Source: Owenweeksia hongkongensis DSM 17368 | GTDB taxonomy: Bacteria; Bacteroidota; Bacteroidia; Flavobacteriales; Schleiferiaceae | NCBI RefSeq assembly: GCF_000236705.1 | Contig: NC_016599.1 | Span: forward strand, 1,550,001 to 1,614,000 | DNA: 64,000 nt | Direction: 5' to 3' | Shown here: piece by piece, positions 1-9,437 of the stretch | How positions within the stretch are numbered: the first letter of the stretch is position 1 | How the letters are laid out: the number at the start of each line of letters is the position of its first letter | The notes under the pieces: generated by a model | Seen by the model: the letters and a program-made list of their open reading frames with translations, nothing else | Databases searched by the model: none | Told to the model about the DNA's origin: nothing | Translations under genes and position numbers: made by a program

Positions 1-2987
1 AGCGAAGAATAAGTACCTACAACAACACCAATCAATAGTGCAAACATAAATCCGCGGATTGCTTCACCACCAAAAAGGAAGATTACAAGCAATACGAAGA
101 AGGTAGTTAACGAGGTATTGATAGTACGACTAAGCGTGCTGTTCAAAGCGTCATTTACCACAAGGTTCATATCTTTTTTCTTACTATGCGTGGCCAGGTA
201 TTCACGAATACGGTCAAATACTACCACGGTATCATTCAGCGAGTAACCAATTACGGTAAGTACTGCCGCAATAAATGCCTGATCAATTTCTAGTGAGAAA
301 GGCAAGAATCCATAAAGAATAGAGAATACTGACAGTACGATAAGTACATCATGGAAAGCTGCGGAAACAGCACCAAGGCTAAACTGCCACTTACTAAATC
401 TGATAAGGATGTAAATAAAGATTACTACTAGAGAGAACAAGATTGCCCAGAAAGCTGAAGTTTTGATATCATCAGCAATGGTGGGTCCCACTTGACGCTC
501 AGAAACAATCCCTATATCACCACTTCCCGTAGCTTCACTAGAGAAAGACTCTTTATTTGGAGTTTCAGCATAAAAACCTTTTAAGCCTTCATACAATTTG
601 TCTTTAATCTCGTCATTAATCTCTGTTCCAGTTTCGTCAATCTTATACTTGGTAGTAATCACCACTTGATTGTCGCCTCCAATAGTTTTTACTTCAGGAG
701 CTACTGCCGTACCGTCTTCATCAACAAATACGGTAGCCAATTTACTCGAAACATCTACAGAGCTCACAGGCTGGTCAAAACGAACCTGGTATGAACGACC
801 TCCTACAAAATCAACACCGTAGTTAAGACCTCTGGTAGCCAAAGAACCAATACCAGCGATGATGATGATAGCACTGAATGCGTAAGCAATCTTTCTTTTT
901 GACAAGAAATCAATTTTGAACTTCTTGAAAGCGTTTGCCGTCATTCCTGTTGAGAATGCAATCGACTTCTTCTTATCCAAGCGAGCTTCAAAAATCAAAC
1001 GAGTGATAAAGATTGCACAGAAAAGGGAAGTAAGAATACCAATAATCAAAGTAGTAGCAAATCCTCTAATAGGGCCTGTTCCGAAAAGGTAAAGAATAAC
1101 ACCCGTTAGGAAAGTAGTAACGTTTGCATCAATAATAGAGCTGTATGCATTACCGTAACCATCCTTTATAGCCAACTTCAAACCTTTACCCTGAGCAAGC
1201 TCTTCACGAATTCTTTCGTAGATAAGTACGTTGGCATCTACCGCCATACCAATGGTAAGTACAATACCAGCTATACCAGGAAGTGTAAGCACTGCACCTA
1301 GCGAAGCTAATATTCCGAAGATGAAGAACATGTTTACGATAAGTGCAAGGTCTGAAGCAATACCAGCACCGCTGTAATAGAAAATCATGTACAACATAAC
1401 GATACCCAAAGCTACCACGAAAGACCAAAGTCCTGCGCTAATTGCTTCCTGACCTAATGATGGTCCTACGATATCTGCTTGAATAATTTTTGCAGCAACA
1501 GGAAGTTTACCAGCTTTTAGCTTGTTAGCTAAATCCTGTGCTTCTTGTACTGTAAAGTTACCAGTAATTTGTGTGTTTCCTGTTGGAATCTCACCTTGAA
1601 CAGTTGGGAAAGAGTATACATAGTTATCCAAAACTACCGCTACACTTTTCTTTGGTTCTTGAGAAGAAGCTTCCTTGGTAATTTTTGCCCATTCACGAGC
1701 TCCAACCGCATTCATACTCATACTTACCACAGCAGAGTTTCCTTGGTCAAAATCTTGACGGGCATCAGTTACCACATCGCCTGCAAGAGCAGGTGTACCT
1801 TCGCGGTTACCTTTTGCTGCAAGTAAATAAAGGTAGTTTCCATCAGTAGACTTAGCCGTGTAGAAGAATCTAGTATAGCGTTGCTCACCTGTCAATAAGC
1901 TTTTAATCTTAGGGTCACGTAAGTAAGCATTTACTTTAGCAGTATCCTTTACAGCAACAAACCCGATAATTGGGCCTGGCTGAAAACGATTTTGCTCATC
2001 CAAGTTAGGAGCAAATACACGTAAAAATGGGCTATACGTTTGACCAGCGATTGCGCTGTCATTTTCTACAACACCATCTTCGCCAGTTGCGCTATCTCCT
2101 TCAGCAACTACATTGCTACTGTCGTCAATAGATTGAATTTCATCTAGAATATCATTTGAAGCAGTTTCAGTATCAGTGCTATCTGCACCTTTCACCTTTA
2201 CGGTACCTACTTTTTCGATAACGGCATTGATAAAAGGAGCCATTTCGTAAGTATCGTATAGATTCCAGAATTCAAGTTCAGCAGTAGACTGAAGCAATTT
2301 CTTTACACGATCCGGATCTTTCACACCTGGGAGCTCTACCAATATTCTACCACCATTTTCAAGGCGCTGAATGTTTGGCTGAACCACTCCAAATTGGTCG
2401 ATACGTGCTCTTAGTACAGTGTAAACATTTTCTACAGCCGCATTTACTTCACTTCTAAGCTCTTCTTTTACCGCTTCATCTTCAGCGTTAAAACCAAGCT
2501 TATCGTTCATCTCTTTTGTACCAAAAACTTGAGGATCGCTAAGCTTAGTAGCTGCTTTAGTTTCAGCTTTTACTTCTTCAAATGCATCAAAAAAGTTTGA
2601 CAAATAATCTTGCTGGCTATTTACAGCAGCTGCAGTTGCCTTATCAATTGCTTGTCTAAAGAGAGAATTTTTGGAATTATTTGCCAATTCGATAAGAATA
2701 TCTCTTACCTGAACCTCTAAAATCACGTTCATTCCACCACGAAGGTCAAGACCTAAATTGATCTCACGCTCCTTTACTTGTTGGTAGGTGAACTGTTCCA
2801 AAAGAACATCATAAGCCTCCTCAGATCCCATAGAATCAAGATAGCGCTGTTCCTTCTCATAGTCGCCATTGGCGTACTCTTCAGCATCTTTTTCCACGCT
2901 ACCTGCTATGTAGGTAAATGAAAGTTGATACAGGCAAGCCAGCGCAAATACGATGGCGAATAATCTAATAACTCCTTTATTTTGCAT
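1..2987 (-). CDS. secDF: SecDF fused protein-export membrane subunit (C-terminus cut by window edge)
   Basis: This is the fused SecD-SecF subunit that uses the proton gradient to drive late steps of Sec export across the inner membrane. On the minus strand the frame opens with MQNKGVIRLFAIVFAL at 2987, a first membrane segment. The SecD signature INLGLDLRGGMNV follows near residue 75. The central part holds SecD membrane helices. The second half has the SecF motif GVDFVGGRSY and the helices containing DVLIVLSVFSIL and IGYSLNDTVVVFDRIREYL. About 995 codons are present without a stop, so only a short tail is missing beyond base 1. A SecDF fusion of about 1000 residues is usual in Bacteroidota. 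A well-matched promoter lies just upstream (3026-3056). Identity is certain from the motifs. Confidence 0.96.
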   Translation of the reverse strand, partial: MQNKGVIRLFAIVFALACLYQLSFTYIAGSVEKDAEEYANGDYEKEQRYLDSMGSEEAYDVLLEQFTYQQVKEREINLGLDLRGGMNVILEVQVRDILIELANNSKNSLFRQAIDKATAAAVNSQQDYLSNFFDAFEEVKAETKAATKLSDPQVFGTKEMNDKLGFNAEDEAVKEELRSEVNAAVENVYTVLRARIDQFGVVQPNIQRLENGGRILVELPGVKDPDRVKKLLQSTAELEFWNLYDTYEMAPFINAVIEKVGTVKVKGADSTDTETASNDILDEIQSIDDSSNVVAEGDSATGEDGVVENDSAIAGQTYSPFLRVFAPNLDEQNRFQPGPIIGFVAVKDTAKVNAYLRDPKIKSLLTGEQRYTRFFYTAKSTDGNYLYLLAAKGNREGTPALAGDVVTDARQDFDQGNSAVVSMSMNAVGAREWAKITKEASSQEPKKSVAVVLDNYVYSFPTVQGEIPTGNTQITGNFTVQEAQDLANKLKAGKLPVAAKIIQADIVGPSLGQEAISAGLWSFVVALGIVMLYMIFYYSGAGIASDLALIVNMFFIFGILASLGAVLTLPGIAGIVLTIGMAVDANVLIYERIREELAQGKGLKLAIKDGYGNAYSSIIDANVTTFLTGVILYLFGTGPIRGFATTLIIGILTSLFCAIFITRLIFEARLDKKKSIAFSTGMTANAFKKFKIDFLSKRKIAYAFSAIIIIAGIGSLATRGLNYGVDFVGGRSYQVRFDQPVSSVDVSSKLATVFVDEDGTAVAPEVKTIGGDNQVVITTKYKIDETGTEINDEIKDKLYEGLKGFYAETPNKESFSSEATGSGDIGIVSERQVGPTIADDIKTSAFWAILFSLVVIFIYILIRFSKWQFSLGAVSAAFHDVLIVLSVFSILYGFLPFSLEIDQAFIAAVLTVIGYSLNDTVVVFDRIREYLATHSKKKDMNLVVNDALNSTLSRTINTSLTTFFVLLVIFLFGGEAIRGFMFALLIGVVVGTYSS

Positions 2988-3025
2988 TCGTCTTAGGAAG
3001 TATGTTTGGGTTCAAAAATGGTCGG

Positions 3026-3056
3026 CAAATATAGAATTTCAGCTAATAAATAACAA
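3026..3056 (-). promoter_or_regulatory. Bacteroidota-type promoter of secDF
   Basis: On the minus strand TTG (3054-3056) is followed after 20 bases by TATATTTG (3026-3033), matching the known -33/-7 consensus TTG-N19/20-TAnnTTTG. The box lies 38 bases before the secDF start, leaving a short leader. Confidence 0.75.
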
Positions 3057-3076
3057 TGTGCGTTAACTTATCGCCA

Positions 3077-3107
3077 TTTGCCAGAAATATTTAATGGTGT
3101 ACTTTTG
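3077..3107 (+). promoter_or_regulatory. Bacteroidota-type promoter of the first FG-GAP gene
   Basis: TTTG at 3077-3080 is followed after 19 bases by TACTTTTG at 3100-3107, an exact TAnnTTTG box. Transcription should begin around 3112-3115, just before the ATG at 3126. The TTG at 3078, which could be misread as a start codon, is therefore the -33 element and not part of the gene. The promoter is divergent from that of secDF, with only 20 bases between the two -33 elements. Confidence 0.75.
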
Positions 3108-3125
3108 ATGCTATATACGAAATCT

Positions 3126-5816
3126 ATGAAAAAACTAAGCTCAACACTCTTGTTTTCAGCACTATGTGTTTTTGCCTTTGGACAAAACTCACCCAATCTT
3201 TATGGTTTTATTAAAACTGATAACATATCGGTAACTCAAAACGGCTCTAATTTGAAAGATCCTTGGGCCGGAGGTATCAACAGTGCACAAATAAATACCA
3301 TTGATTTGGACATGGATGGTACTTCTGATTTGGTGATTTTTGATAGGCAAGGAAAAAATCTACTTCCCTACTTAGCCGTTGGCTCAGGTGCCTCAGCGCA
3401 TTACGAGTACGCTCCTCAGTACGAAAGTATTCTTCCTCCAGTAGATATTAGTGCCTCATGGACACTTTTTAGGGATTATAACTGTGATGGAAAAAAAGAT
3501 ATTTTCTTCAGCATCGGAAGTTACTTTTATGTGTGGGAAAATACTTCTGGCAGCAGCTTGAGCTTTTCACCTGCAAATGGAGGAAAAGCCATTCAATCAA
3601 GTTATAATGGTCATACCAGCAATCTATATGTAAATAGCGCTAACATACCAGGCATAATAGATATAGATGATGATGGAGCCATCGACTTGCTTACTTACGT
3701 GAATGGTGGCATTGAAGTAGAGTTTCACCAAGGCCAAACCCCATGTGGGCTTAGTTTTATTAATACCGAAACTTGCTGGGGTCATTTTACCGAAACAGGG
3801 TATAAGCGAGGAGTAAACTTAAACGCTTGTACACCTCGTAAAAAGAAAACTTTACATGACGGTAGCACGATCCTCCCTATTGATCTTGATAATGATCAGG
3901 TAAAAGATCTTATTCTTGGAAACATCACTTTCCAAACTATGACAGCTGTGCACAATGGCGGAACTCTGGACAGTGCACACATGGTTTCTCAGGATACCGT
4001 TTACCCTATTCAAAACCCAGTTCAAATTCCTTTCTTTCCAGGAGCGTTTTATGAAGATGTAGACTTTGACAACATTCCCGACTTATTGGCAAGTCCAGCA
4101 CTTGTTACCAGTGACGGCATCAATAAAAAGAGCCTTTACCTTTACAAAAATACAGGTAGCACAGGCACTCCTAATTTTGTTTTCCAAGAGGAAGATTTCA
4201 TTCAAAATGAAATGATAGATATGGGTGAACGAACCGTGCCACGCTTTGCTGACTTAACTGGAGACGGCTTGCAGGACTTGGTTGTAAGTAACTCTAGCTA
4301 TAAGCTAAAAGACACAGCAAATGTGCATACGTACTATTTCTATACAAACGTAGGAACAGCTACTCAACCCGCTTTTTCTCTTACCGACACAAACTTCATG
4401 AATATTTCAAGCTATGGAATTGGCTTAGGTACCATCCCAACTTTTGCCGACTTGGATAATGATGGAGATTTGGACGCACTTGTTGGAGACCGAACAGGTA
4501 AGATTCATTATTTTACCAACAGCTCACCTTCATCACCAAATTTTACCCTAGCTACTGCGGGGATAGGAAGTATTGACGTTGGGAATAATGCAGCACCATT
4601 TTTATATGACCTTGACAGCAATGGAACTTATGATTTATTTGTAGGAAACGAGGTGGGCACTATTTATTATTACTCGAATAACTCTACATCCAGCCCAAAC
4701 TTTACCCTTGAGGATAATAGACTTGGTGGAATTACCACTAAAGGTGCCAATACCTATGGCTATAGCATCCCTTATATGTTTAAGAAAAATGGACTGGATA
4801 ATCTTTTAGTAGGTTCATTTAGTGCTGGTATTTTTCAGTTTGATAGCCTAAGTCAGGTAATGAATAAGCCATCACTACTTCAGCCTAATATTGGGGCTGG
4901 CACTTTGGAAAGTAGTGGCTCAGATGAAACCCCATTTGGCATTAAAAGAAAAAATGGTAGAAATCAATTCCTGGTTAAAAGTTCAGAGCTCCGTCAAGCT
5001 GGGTTGGTATTTGGCTACATTAATGCAATTGCATTTAAGGTTACTACTTCCTCCAATAATATTATCGAAAACTTTCACATTAGGATGAAGAACACTTCTG
5101 ATACGGTACTCAATGATTTTCAAACGGGGCTGACTGAAGTGCTAGAAATAAGAGAACAACCAAGTAATGGATGGAGTACCTTTACTTTTACAACCCCATT
5201 TTTATGGGATGGAGCTTCTAGCATTGTAATTGAAACTTGCTTTAGAGGACAACCAAATAGCCTGGACATAAAAGTAGAAATGACTGATGTAGGCTTCAAT
5301 GCCAATGCGTATGGAGACTATGTAGATCCATCACTTCAAGGCAACGGGTGTGCGCAACCCTACATTGCGTCAACCACTAGAAGACCTAATGTTAAAATAA
5401 TTTTGACACCAGCTTTTGCCAATACCGAAAATTATATGAGTGGCGTATACACCGCCCCTGCCCTTGCAGATCTCAATGGTGATGGGTTTGTAGACATGAT
5501 AATGGGTAATATAAATGGTGGTCTCAATTATTTTGAAGGAAAAATATATGATGTAGGTATAGAAGAACATAAGCCCACTGGAGTAGCCAACCTCAATGTA
5601 TTCCCGAATCCGGGCAATGGGAGCTTTACGATAAGTACACCTAATATGAGCAAAGCAAACCTAAGTGTGTTTACCCTTAGCGGGAAATTACTCATGAATA
5701 AACAAGTAATAGCGGATGAAACCAAGATTGACCTGCAAAGTCAACCAGACGGAATGTACCTCTTTATTCTTCAAGGAGACGGAGAGTTACGAACCGCCAA
5801 GGTGATAAAACGATAA
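3126..5816 (+). CDS. Secreted FG-GAP/VCBS repeat protein with T9SS sorting domain (copy 1)
   Basis: A secreted or cell-surface protein of 896 residues. It opens with a signal peptide (MKKLSSTLLFSALCVFAFGQ). It then carries many DxDxDGxxDL-type calcium-binding loops of FG-GAP/VCBS repeats, for example IDLDMDGTSDL, IDIDDDGAIDLL, ADLDNDGDLDALVGD and ADLNGDGFVDMIMGN, which in this family build a beta-propeller. The C-terminus (LNVFPNPGNGSFTIS to TAKVIKR) is a type A sorting domain for export and anchoring by T9SS. I chose the ATG at 3126 because the promoter -7 box lies at 3100-3107, so the longer TTG start at 3078 cannot be transcribed from it. It is followed 54 bases later by a close paralogue. 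No enzymatic domain is visible; adhesion or ligand binding is an inference. Confidence 0.88.
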   Translation: MKKLSSTLLFSALCVFAFGQNSPNLYGFIKTDNISVTQNGSNLKDPWAGGINSAQINTIDLDMDGTSDLVIFDRQGKNLLPYLAVGSGASAHYEYAPQYESILPPVDISASWTLFRDYNCDGKKDIFFSIGSYFYVWENTSGSSLSFSPANGGKAIQSSYNGHTSNLYVNSANIPGIIDIDDDGAIDLLTYVNGGIEVEFHQGQTPCGLSFINTETCWGHFTETGYKRGVNLNACTPRKKKTLHDGSTILPIDLDNDQVKDLILGNITFQTMTAVHNGGTLDSAHMVSQDTVYPIQNPVQIPFFPGAFYEDVDFDNIPDLLASPALVTSDGINKKSLYLYKNTGSTGTPNFVFQEEDFIQNEMIDMGERTVPRFADLTGDGLQDLVVSNSSYKLKDTANVHTYYFYTNVGTATQPAFSLTDTNFMNISSYGIGLGTIPTFADLDNDGDLDALVGDRTGKIHYFTNSSPSSPNFTLATAGIGSIDVGNNAAPFLYDLDSNGTYDLFVGNEVGTIYYYSNNSTSSPNFTLEDNRLGGITTKGANTYGYSIPYMFKKNGLDNLLVGSFSAGIFQFDSLSQVMNKPSLLQPNIGAGTLESSGSDETPFGIKRKNGRNQFLVKSSELRQAGLVFGYINAIAFKVTTSSNNIIENFHIRMKNTSDTVLNDFQTGLTEVLEIREQPSNGWSTFTFTTPFLWDGASSIVIETCFRGQPNSLDIKVEMTDVGFNANAYGDYVDPSLQGNGCAQPYIASTTRRPNVKIILTPAFANTENYMSGVYTAPALADLNGDGFVDMIMGNINGGLNYFEGKIYDVGIEEHKPTGVANLNVFPNPGNGSFTISTPNMSKANLSVFTLSGKLLMNKQVIADETKIDLQSQPDGMYLFILQGDGELRTAKVIKR

Positions 5817-5820
5817 GTTG

Positions 5821-5851
5821 AAAAGGGTGGAAATATTTTCTGCCCTTTTTT
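5821..5851 (+). terminator. Rho-independent terminator after FG-GAP copy 1
   Basis: AAAAGGG (5821-5827) pairs with CCCTTTT (from 5843), with additional inner A/T pairing, and a run of six T residues follows. It sits in the 54-base gap between the two paralogues, so copy 2 is probably expressed by read-through or from its own promoter. Confidence 0.6.
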
Positions 5852-5870
5852 AATTTCAAATCTCCTCAGT

Positions 5871-8567
5871 TTGAAAAAACTAACTTCTCTAATATTATTA
5901 ACTGCACTCAGTTCTTCTCTCTTCGCTCAAAGCCCGCGTAATCTATATGGCTTTGAAAAATCAAACGATATTCCGGTAATTCATGATGCTAAAAACATAA
6001 AACTAGCTTGGACTGGTGGGATTAATAATGCTCAAGTAAATACAATCGACCTCAACCTAGATGGCCTTGATGACCTAGTGTTATTTGATAAAGAAGGGAA
6101 AAATTTTCACACCTATATTACCGTGGGGAGCGGTAGCAACGCGCGCTATGAATATGCACCAGAGTACGAGCTAAAAATGCCACCTCTTGATCCTCAAAAT
6201 CATTGGGCACTTTTTCGAGATTATAATTGCGATGGAAAAAAAGATATTTTTCTTGGGTTAAACAGCGATGTGTATGTTTGGAAAAACACCTCTACCAGTA
6301 CTAGTCTCAGTTTTTCTAAAGCAAATAATGGCAACAGAATAGAATCAGATTACCGGCAAGGTAGAATGAGGCTTTACGTTAACTCTGCCAACCTACCCGG
6401 TATAGCCGATATTGACAATGATGGCGCTTTAGACATTCTTACTTATGCGAATTATAGCATCGAAATGCAATACCATAGAGGGCAAACACCTTGTGAGTTA
6501 GATTTTGAAGAAGAAGAAACTTGCTGGGGGCACTTTGTTGAAGGTGGAGCCTCACCTGGTGTAACTTTAAATTCATGTATTCCACACAAGAAAAAAACAA
6601 TGGATGGAAGCACCACCATACTGCCCATTGATTTGGATAACGATCAGGTGATGGATTTGATTTTGGGAAATAATGCCTTCCCATCATTGGCAGCCCTCTA
6701 TAATGGAGGTACAGCAAATAATGCTCACATGACTTCACAAATGGTGCACTTTCCTGCATCCCATCCTATAAATATTCCATCGTCTCCCGCGGCTTTTTAT
6801 GAAGATGTAGACTTTGACGGACTTCCCGATTTACTGGTAAGCCCCACATTGGAAACAAACTATTTGAGTAACAACAAAAAGAGCCTTCACTTTTATAAAA
6901 ATACAGGTAGCGCGAATTCCCCAAACTTCGTTTTTCAGCAAAAAGACTTTCTTCAAGAAAATATGATTGATGTGGGTGAAAGATCTGTGCCCAGACTTGT
7001 AGATCTTAATGGTGATGGAAATCTGGATTTAATAGTTAGCAATAGCTACGCCCACATAAAAGACACTACAATAAGTCACAGCTATTACTATTATCAAAAT
7101 ACAGGAACACCCACCCAACCTGAGTTCACGCTGATAGACACTAACTTTATGAACATTGCTTCTTCTGGAATATCCAGCAATTCTATTCCCTGCTTTGGCG
7201 ATCTGGATGGCGATGGCGATATGGATGCTTTGGTTGGAAATCTGAATGGAACACTACATTATTTTAAAAACTCATCGCAAACCTCCCCATCCTTCACATT
7301 GGTAGCTTCAAATTTTCAAAACATTGATGCCGGTGATTTTGCAGCTCCATTTCTATACGATATTGATAGTAATGGAACTTTAGATTTATTTATTGGCAAC
7401 CAAGACGGACGGGTTTATTACTACTCAAACAACTCTTCTACTTCTCCTAATTTCACGCTAGAAACCACCATTTATGGAGGGCTTAGTATACCTCCAAAAC
7501 AATCGGGATATAGCATTCCGTATCTTTTCAAAAAAAATGGTTCAGATAATCTTTTTGTCGGCTCCACTCATTCTGGCATTTATCAATTTGATAGTATCGG
7601 CAAAGTGATGAATAGCCCATCCCTACTTCAACCAAACATAGGCTCTGGCACCATTGTAAGTAGCAATAGATTTGAAACGCCTTTTGGCACAAGAAAGAAA
7701 AATGGTAGGAATCAATTTTTGATCAGAGCTTCGGAATTGCGAAATGCGGGACTCACCTATGGATATATTTATAGTATTTCATTTAAAATTACAACCAGCT
7801 CCAATAATGATATTGAAAACCTGATTATTAAAATGAAGAACACGAGTGACACAGTACTCAATTCGTTCGTAACCCAAGGTTTGGAAGATGCATATGAAGA
7901 GAGGATGCAACCAAAACAAGGCTGGCAGAGTTTTGACTTTAATAATAACTTTCTCTGGGATGGGACTTCTAATATAATTATTGAAACATGTTTTAGCAAC
8001 CAACCAAGAAGCCGAGATGTGCACGTAGAAATGACTGACGTGGGCTTCAATGCCAATGCATTCGGTTCCTACGTAGATTCCTCAGGCAATGCGTCAGGTT
8101 GCCAACAACCCTATAATGCAAGCAGCACATTGAGACCTAACATTAAAATAGTATTGAAACCAGCATTTGCAAATACTGAAAATTATAGTGGCGGTTTGTA
8201 CACAGCTCCTGCCATTGCTGACTTAAATAATGATGGGTTTATGGATATGCTAGTCGGAAACATGAACGGAGGTATTACCTACTATAAAGGCAAAATTTAT
8301 GAGGTGGGAATCAATGAGTTCAGAAATGAGTCAAATACTTCCTTAAACGTGTTTCCAAATCCCGGCAATGGAAACTTTATGGTAAGTACACCAAACTTAA
8401 GCAAGGCTCACATTAGTGTATTTGACCTTAGCGGGAAATTGATTCTTAAACAGCAGGTAGATTCGGATAAAACCAAAATTGATTTATCTGGACAACCAAA
8501 CGGAATGTATATTTTCATCCTGCAAGGAGAGGGGCAACTAATGACAGCCAAAGTGGTAAAAAACTAA
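5871..8567 (+). CDS. Secreted FG-GAP/VCBS repeat protein with T9SS sorting domain (copy 2)
   Basis: A protein of 898 residues that aligns over its full length with the gene just upstream. The signal peptide (MKKLTSLILLTALSSSLFAQ), the block order, the repeated DxDxDGxxD loops (IDLNLDGLDDLVLFD, VDLNGDGNLDLIVSN, GDLDGDGDMDALVGN) and the C-terminal sorting domain starting LNVFPNPGNGNF are all shared. The start is TTG at 5871, which is unusual but places the signal peptide exactly as in the paralogue; no nearer ATG gives a signal peptide. The two genes are a tandem duplication that has diverged throughout, so it is not recent. The function is probably an exported beta-propeller surface protein; the ligand is unknown. 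The gene converges on the next one with 14 bases between stops. Confidence 0.87.
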   Translation: MKKLTSLILLTALSSSLFAQSPRNLYGFEKSNDIPVIHDAKNIKLAWTGGINNAQVNTIDLNLDGLDDLVLFDKEGKNFHTYITVGSGSNARYEYAPEYELKMPPLDPQNHWALFRDYNCDGKKDIFLGLNSDVYVWKNTSTSTSLSFSKANNGNRIESDYRQGRMRLYVNSANLPGIADIDNDGALDILTYANYSIEMQYHRGQTPCELDFEEEETCWGHFVEGGASPGVTLNSCIPHKKKTMDGSTTILPIDLDNDQVMDLILGNNAFPSLAALYNGGTANNAHMTSQMVHFPASHPINIPSSPAAFYEDVDFDGLPDLLVSPTLETNYLSNNKKSLHFYKNTGSANSPNFVFQQKDFLQENMIDVGERSVPRLVDLNGDGNLDLIVSNSYAHIKDTTISHSYYYYQNTGTPTQPEFTLIDTNFMNIASSGISSNSIPCFGDLDGDGDMDALVGNLNGTLHYFKNSSQTSPSFTLVASNFQNIDAGDFAAPFLYDIDSNGTLDLFIGNQDGRVYYYSNNSSTSPNFTLETTIYGGLSIPPKQSGYSIPYLFKKNGSDNLFVGSTHSGIYQFDSIGKVMNSPSLLQPNIGSGTIVSSNRFETPFGTRKKNGRNQFLIRASELRNAGLTYGYIYSISFKITTSSNNDIENLIIKMKNTSDTVLNSFVTQGLEDAYEERMQPKQGWQSFDFNNNFLWDGTSNIIIETCFSNQPRSRDVHVEMTDVGFNANAFGSYVDSSGNASGCQQPYNASSTLRPNIKIVLKPAFANTENYSGGLYTAPAIADLNNDGFMDMLVGNMNGGITYYKGKIYEVGINEFRNESNTSLNVFPNPGNGNFMVSTPNLSKAHISVFDLSGKLILKQQVDSDKTKIDLSGQPNGMYIFILQGEGQLMTAKVVKN

Positions 8568-8581
8568 AGCAAAAATATTAG

Positions 8582-9013
8582 TTACATTAAACTCTCACTC
8601 TTAAGCTCTTCTAAAATTTCTTCAAGCTTAGTTAAACTCAGAGGATAATGTAGCCACGATAATGCTTCCACTTCTGTTGTACATACTTTCCAGGTAACTA
8701 TACTATCAGTCATGTGCTTTTCAAATAACATGGAGTATGCCGTTTGAAGTGGCTCCAGTGTAAGAAGACATCCTTTGCGGTCAATATCCAAACGGATGCT
8801 TTCTTTAAAAAAAGTAACCATCTTGTGCACATCCTTTGCGGGAACAGTAAAATTTGAGCATCGCAAGTCGGAAAGAATATCATATTCTGGGTTAAAATCC
8901 GGATGGGTAATTTCTCGCTTTTTAAATTCGATATAGTCATCCAAACCAAAGCTAGATCCACAGAGTTCAATTATTAACTTATGCTCTGGTAAAATGCGGA
9001 ACACATGTTTCAT
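8582..9013 (-). CDS. Small hypothetical protein, STAS/SpoIIAA-like
   Basis: A 143-residue soluble protein starting MKHVFRILPEHKLIIELCGS. The pattern of short strands followed by an acidic helix, and the phrase YDILSDLRCSNFTVPAKDV in the middle, resemble the small SpoIIAA/STAS-like proteins found in many Bacteroidota genomes. I cannot confirm the family from sequence alone. No signal peptide or membrane segment is visible. Its stop lies 14 bases from the stop of the FG-GAP gene on the other strand, and the next minus-strand gene upstream begins 40 bases beyond its start. Function unknown. Confidence 0.7.
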   Translation of the reverse strand: MKHVFRILPEHKLIIELCGSSFGLDDYIEFKKREITHPDFNPEYDILSDLRCSNFTVPAKDVHKMVTFFKESIRLDIDRKGCLLTLEPLQTAYSMLFEKHMTDSIVTWKVCTTEVEALSWLHYPLSLTKLEEILEELKSESLM

Positions 9014-9052
9014 AATATACTTGAGCCATTAGAGTTCGAAATATCGCAAAAG

Positions 9053-9379
9053 CTATGAAACAACCACTGCTGCCTCACGCTCAGCTATTTCCTTCTTTAC
9101 CGTTTTGTCAAATACGAAAGGGCCAAATGGAAGCAATGAAGCCAATACAGCTAAAGCCACTTTGCCGATAGGCCATTTGCATAAAACGGCAACTCGAAGA
9201 CCTACTATTAAATAAGCAATAAATAAAACACCATGTGCCCAACCCGTGTACTTTACCGGCAAGGGATAATCTGCCATGTACTTTAATGGCATCGCGATAA
9301 ACATTAATAATAGAAAGGACGCCCCCTCTAGAATACTAATAATATGAAACTGCTTTAAAGCCTTTATTTTGTTTTCCAT
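9053..9379 (-). CDS. DUF3817 small integral membrane protein
   Basis: A 108-residue membrane protein with three hydrophobic segments. The pattern near the N-terminus (LKQFHIISILEGASFLLLMFIAMPLKY), the middle WAHGVLFIAYL, and the end LLPFGPFVFDK are hallmarks of the DUF3817 family, which often occurs alone or fused to transporters. The conserved Glu in ILEG and the His in WAHG are both present. The role of the family is not known. It may be cotranscribed with the downstream small gene at 8582-9013, since they share a strand and lie 39 bases apart. Confidence 0.85.
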   Translation of the reverse strand: MENKIKALKQFHIISILEGASFLLLMFIAMPLKYMADYPLPVKYTGWAHGVLFIAYLIVGLRVAVLCKWPIGKVALAVLASLLPFGPFVFDKTVKKEIAEREAAVVVS

Positions 9380-9437
9380 GTTTCTGATTTGGCCGCAAAG
9401 GTCGATGCGGAAGGTGGATTTACCAAGCCCTTTTGCA

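Noticed and set aside
3078-3125. TTG start that lengthens the first FG-GAP protein by 16 residues
   Set aside because: This TTG is the -33 element of the promoter; the extended N-terminus would place the signal peptide internally.
3126-8567. Possible CRISPR-like or tandem DNA repeats
   Set aside because: Repetition is at protein level (FG-GAP loops) with degenerate codons; no regular spacer structure. No CRISPR array is visible anywhere in the window.
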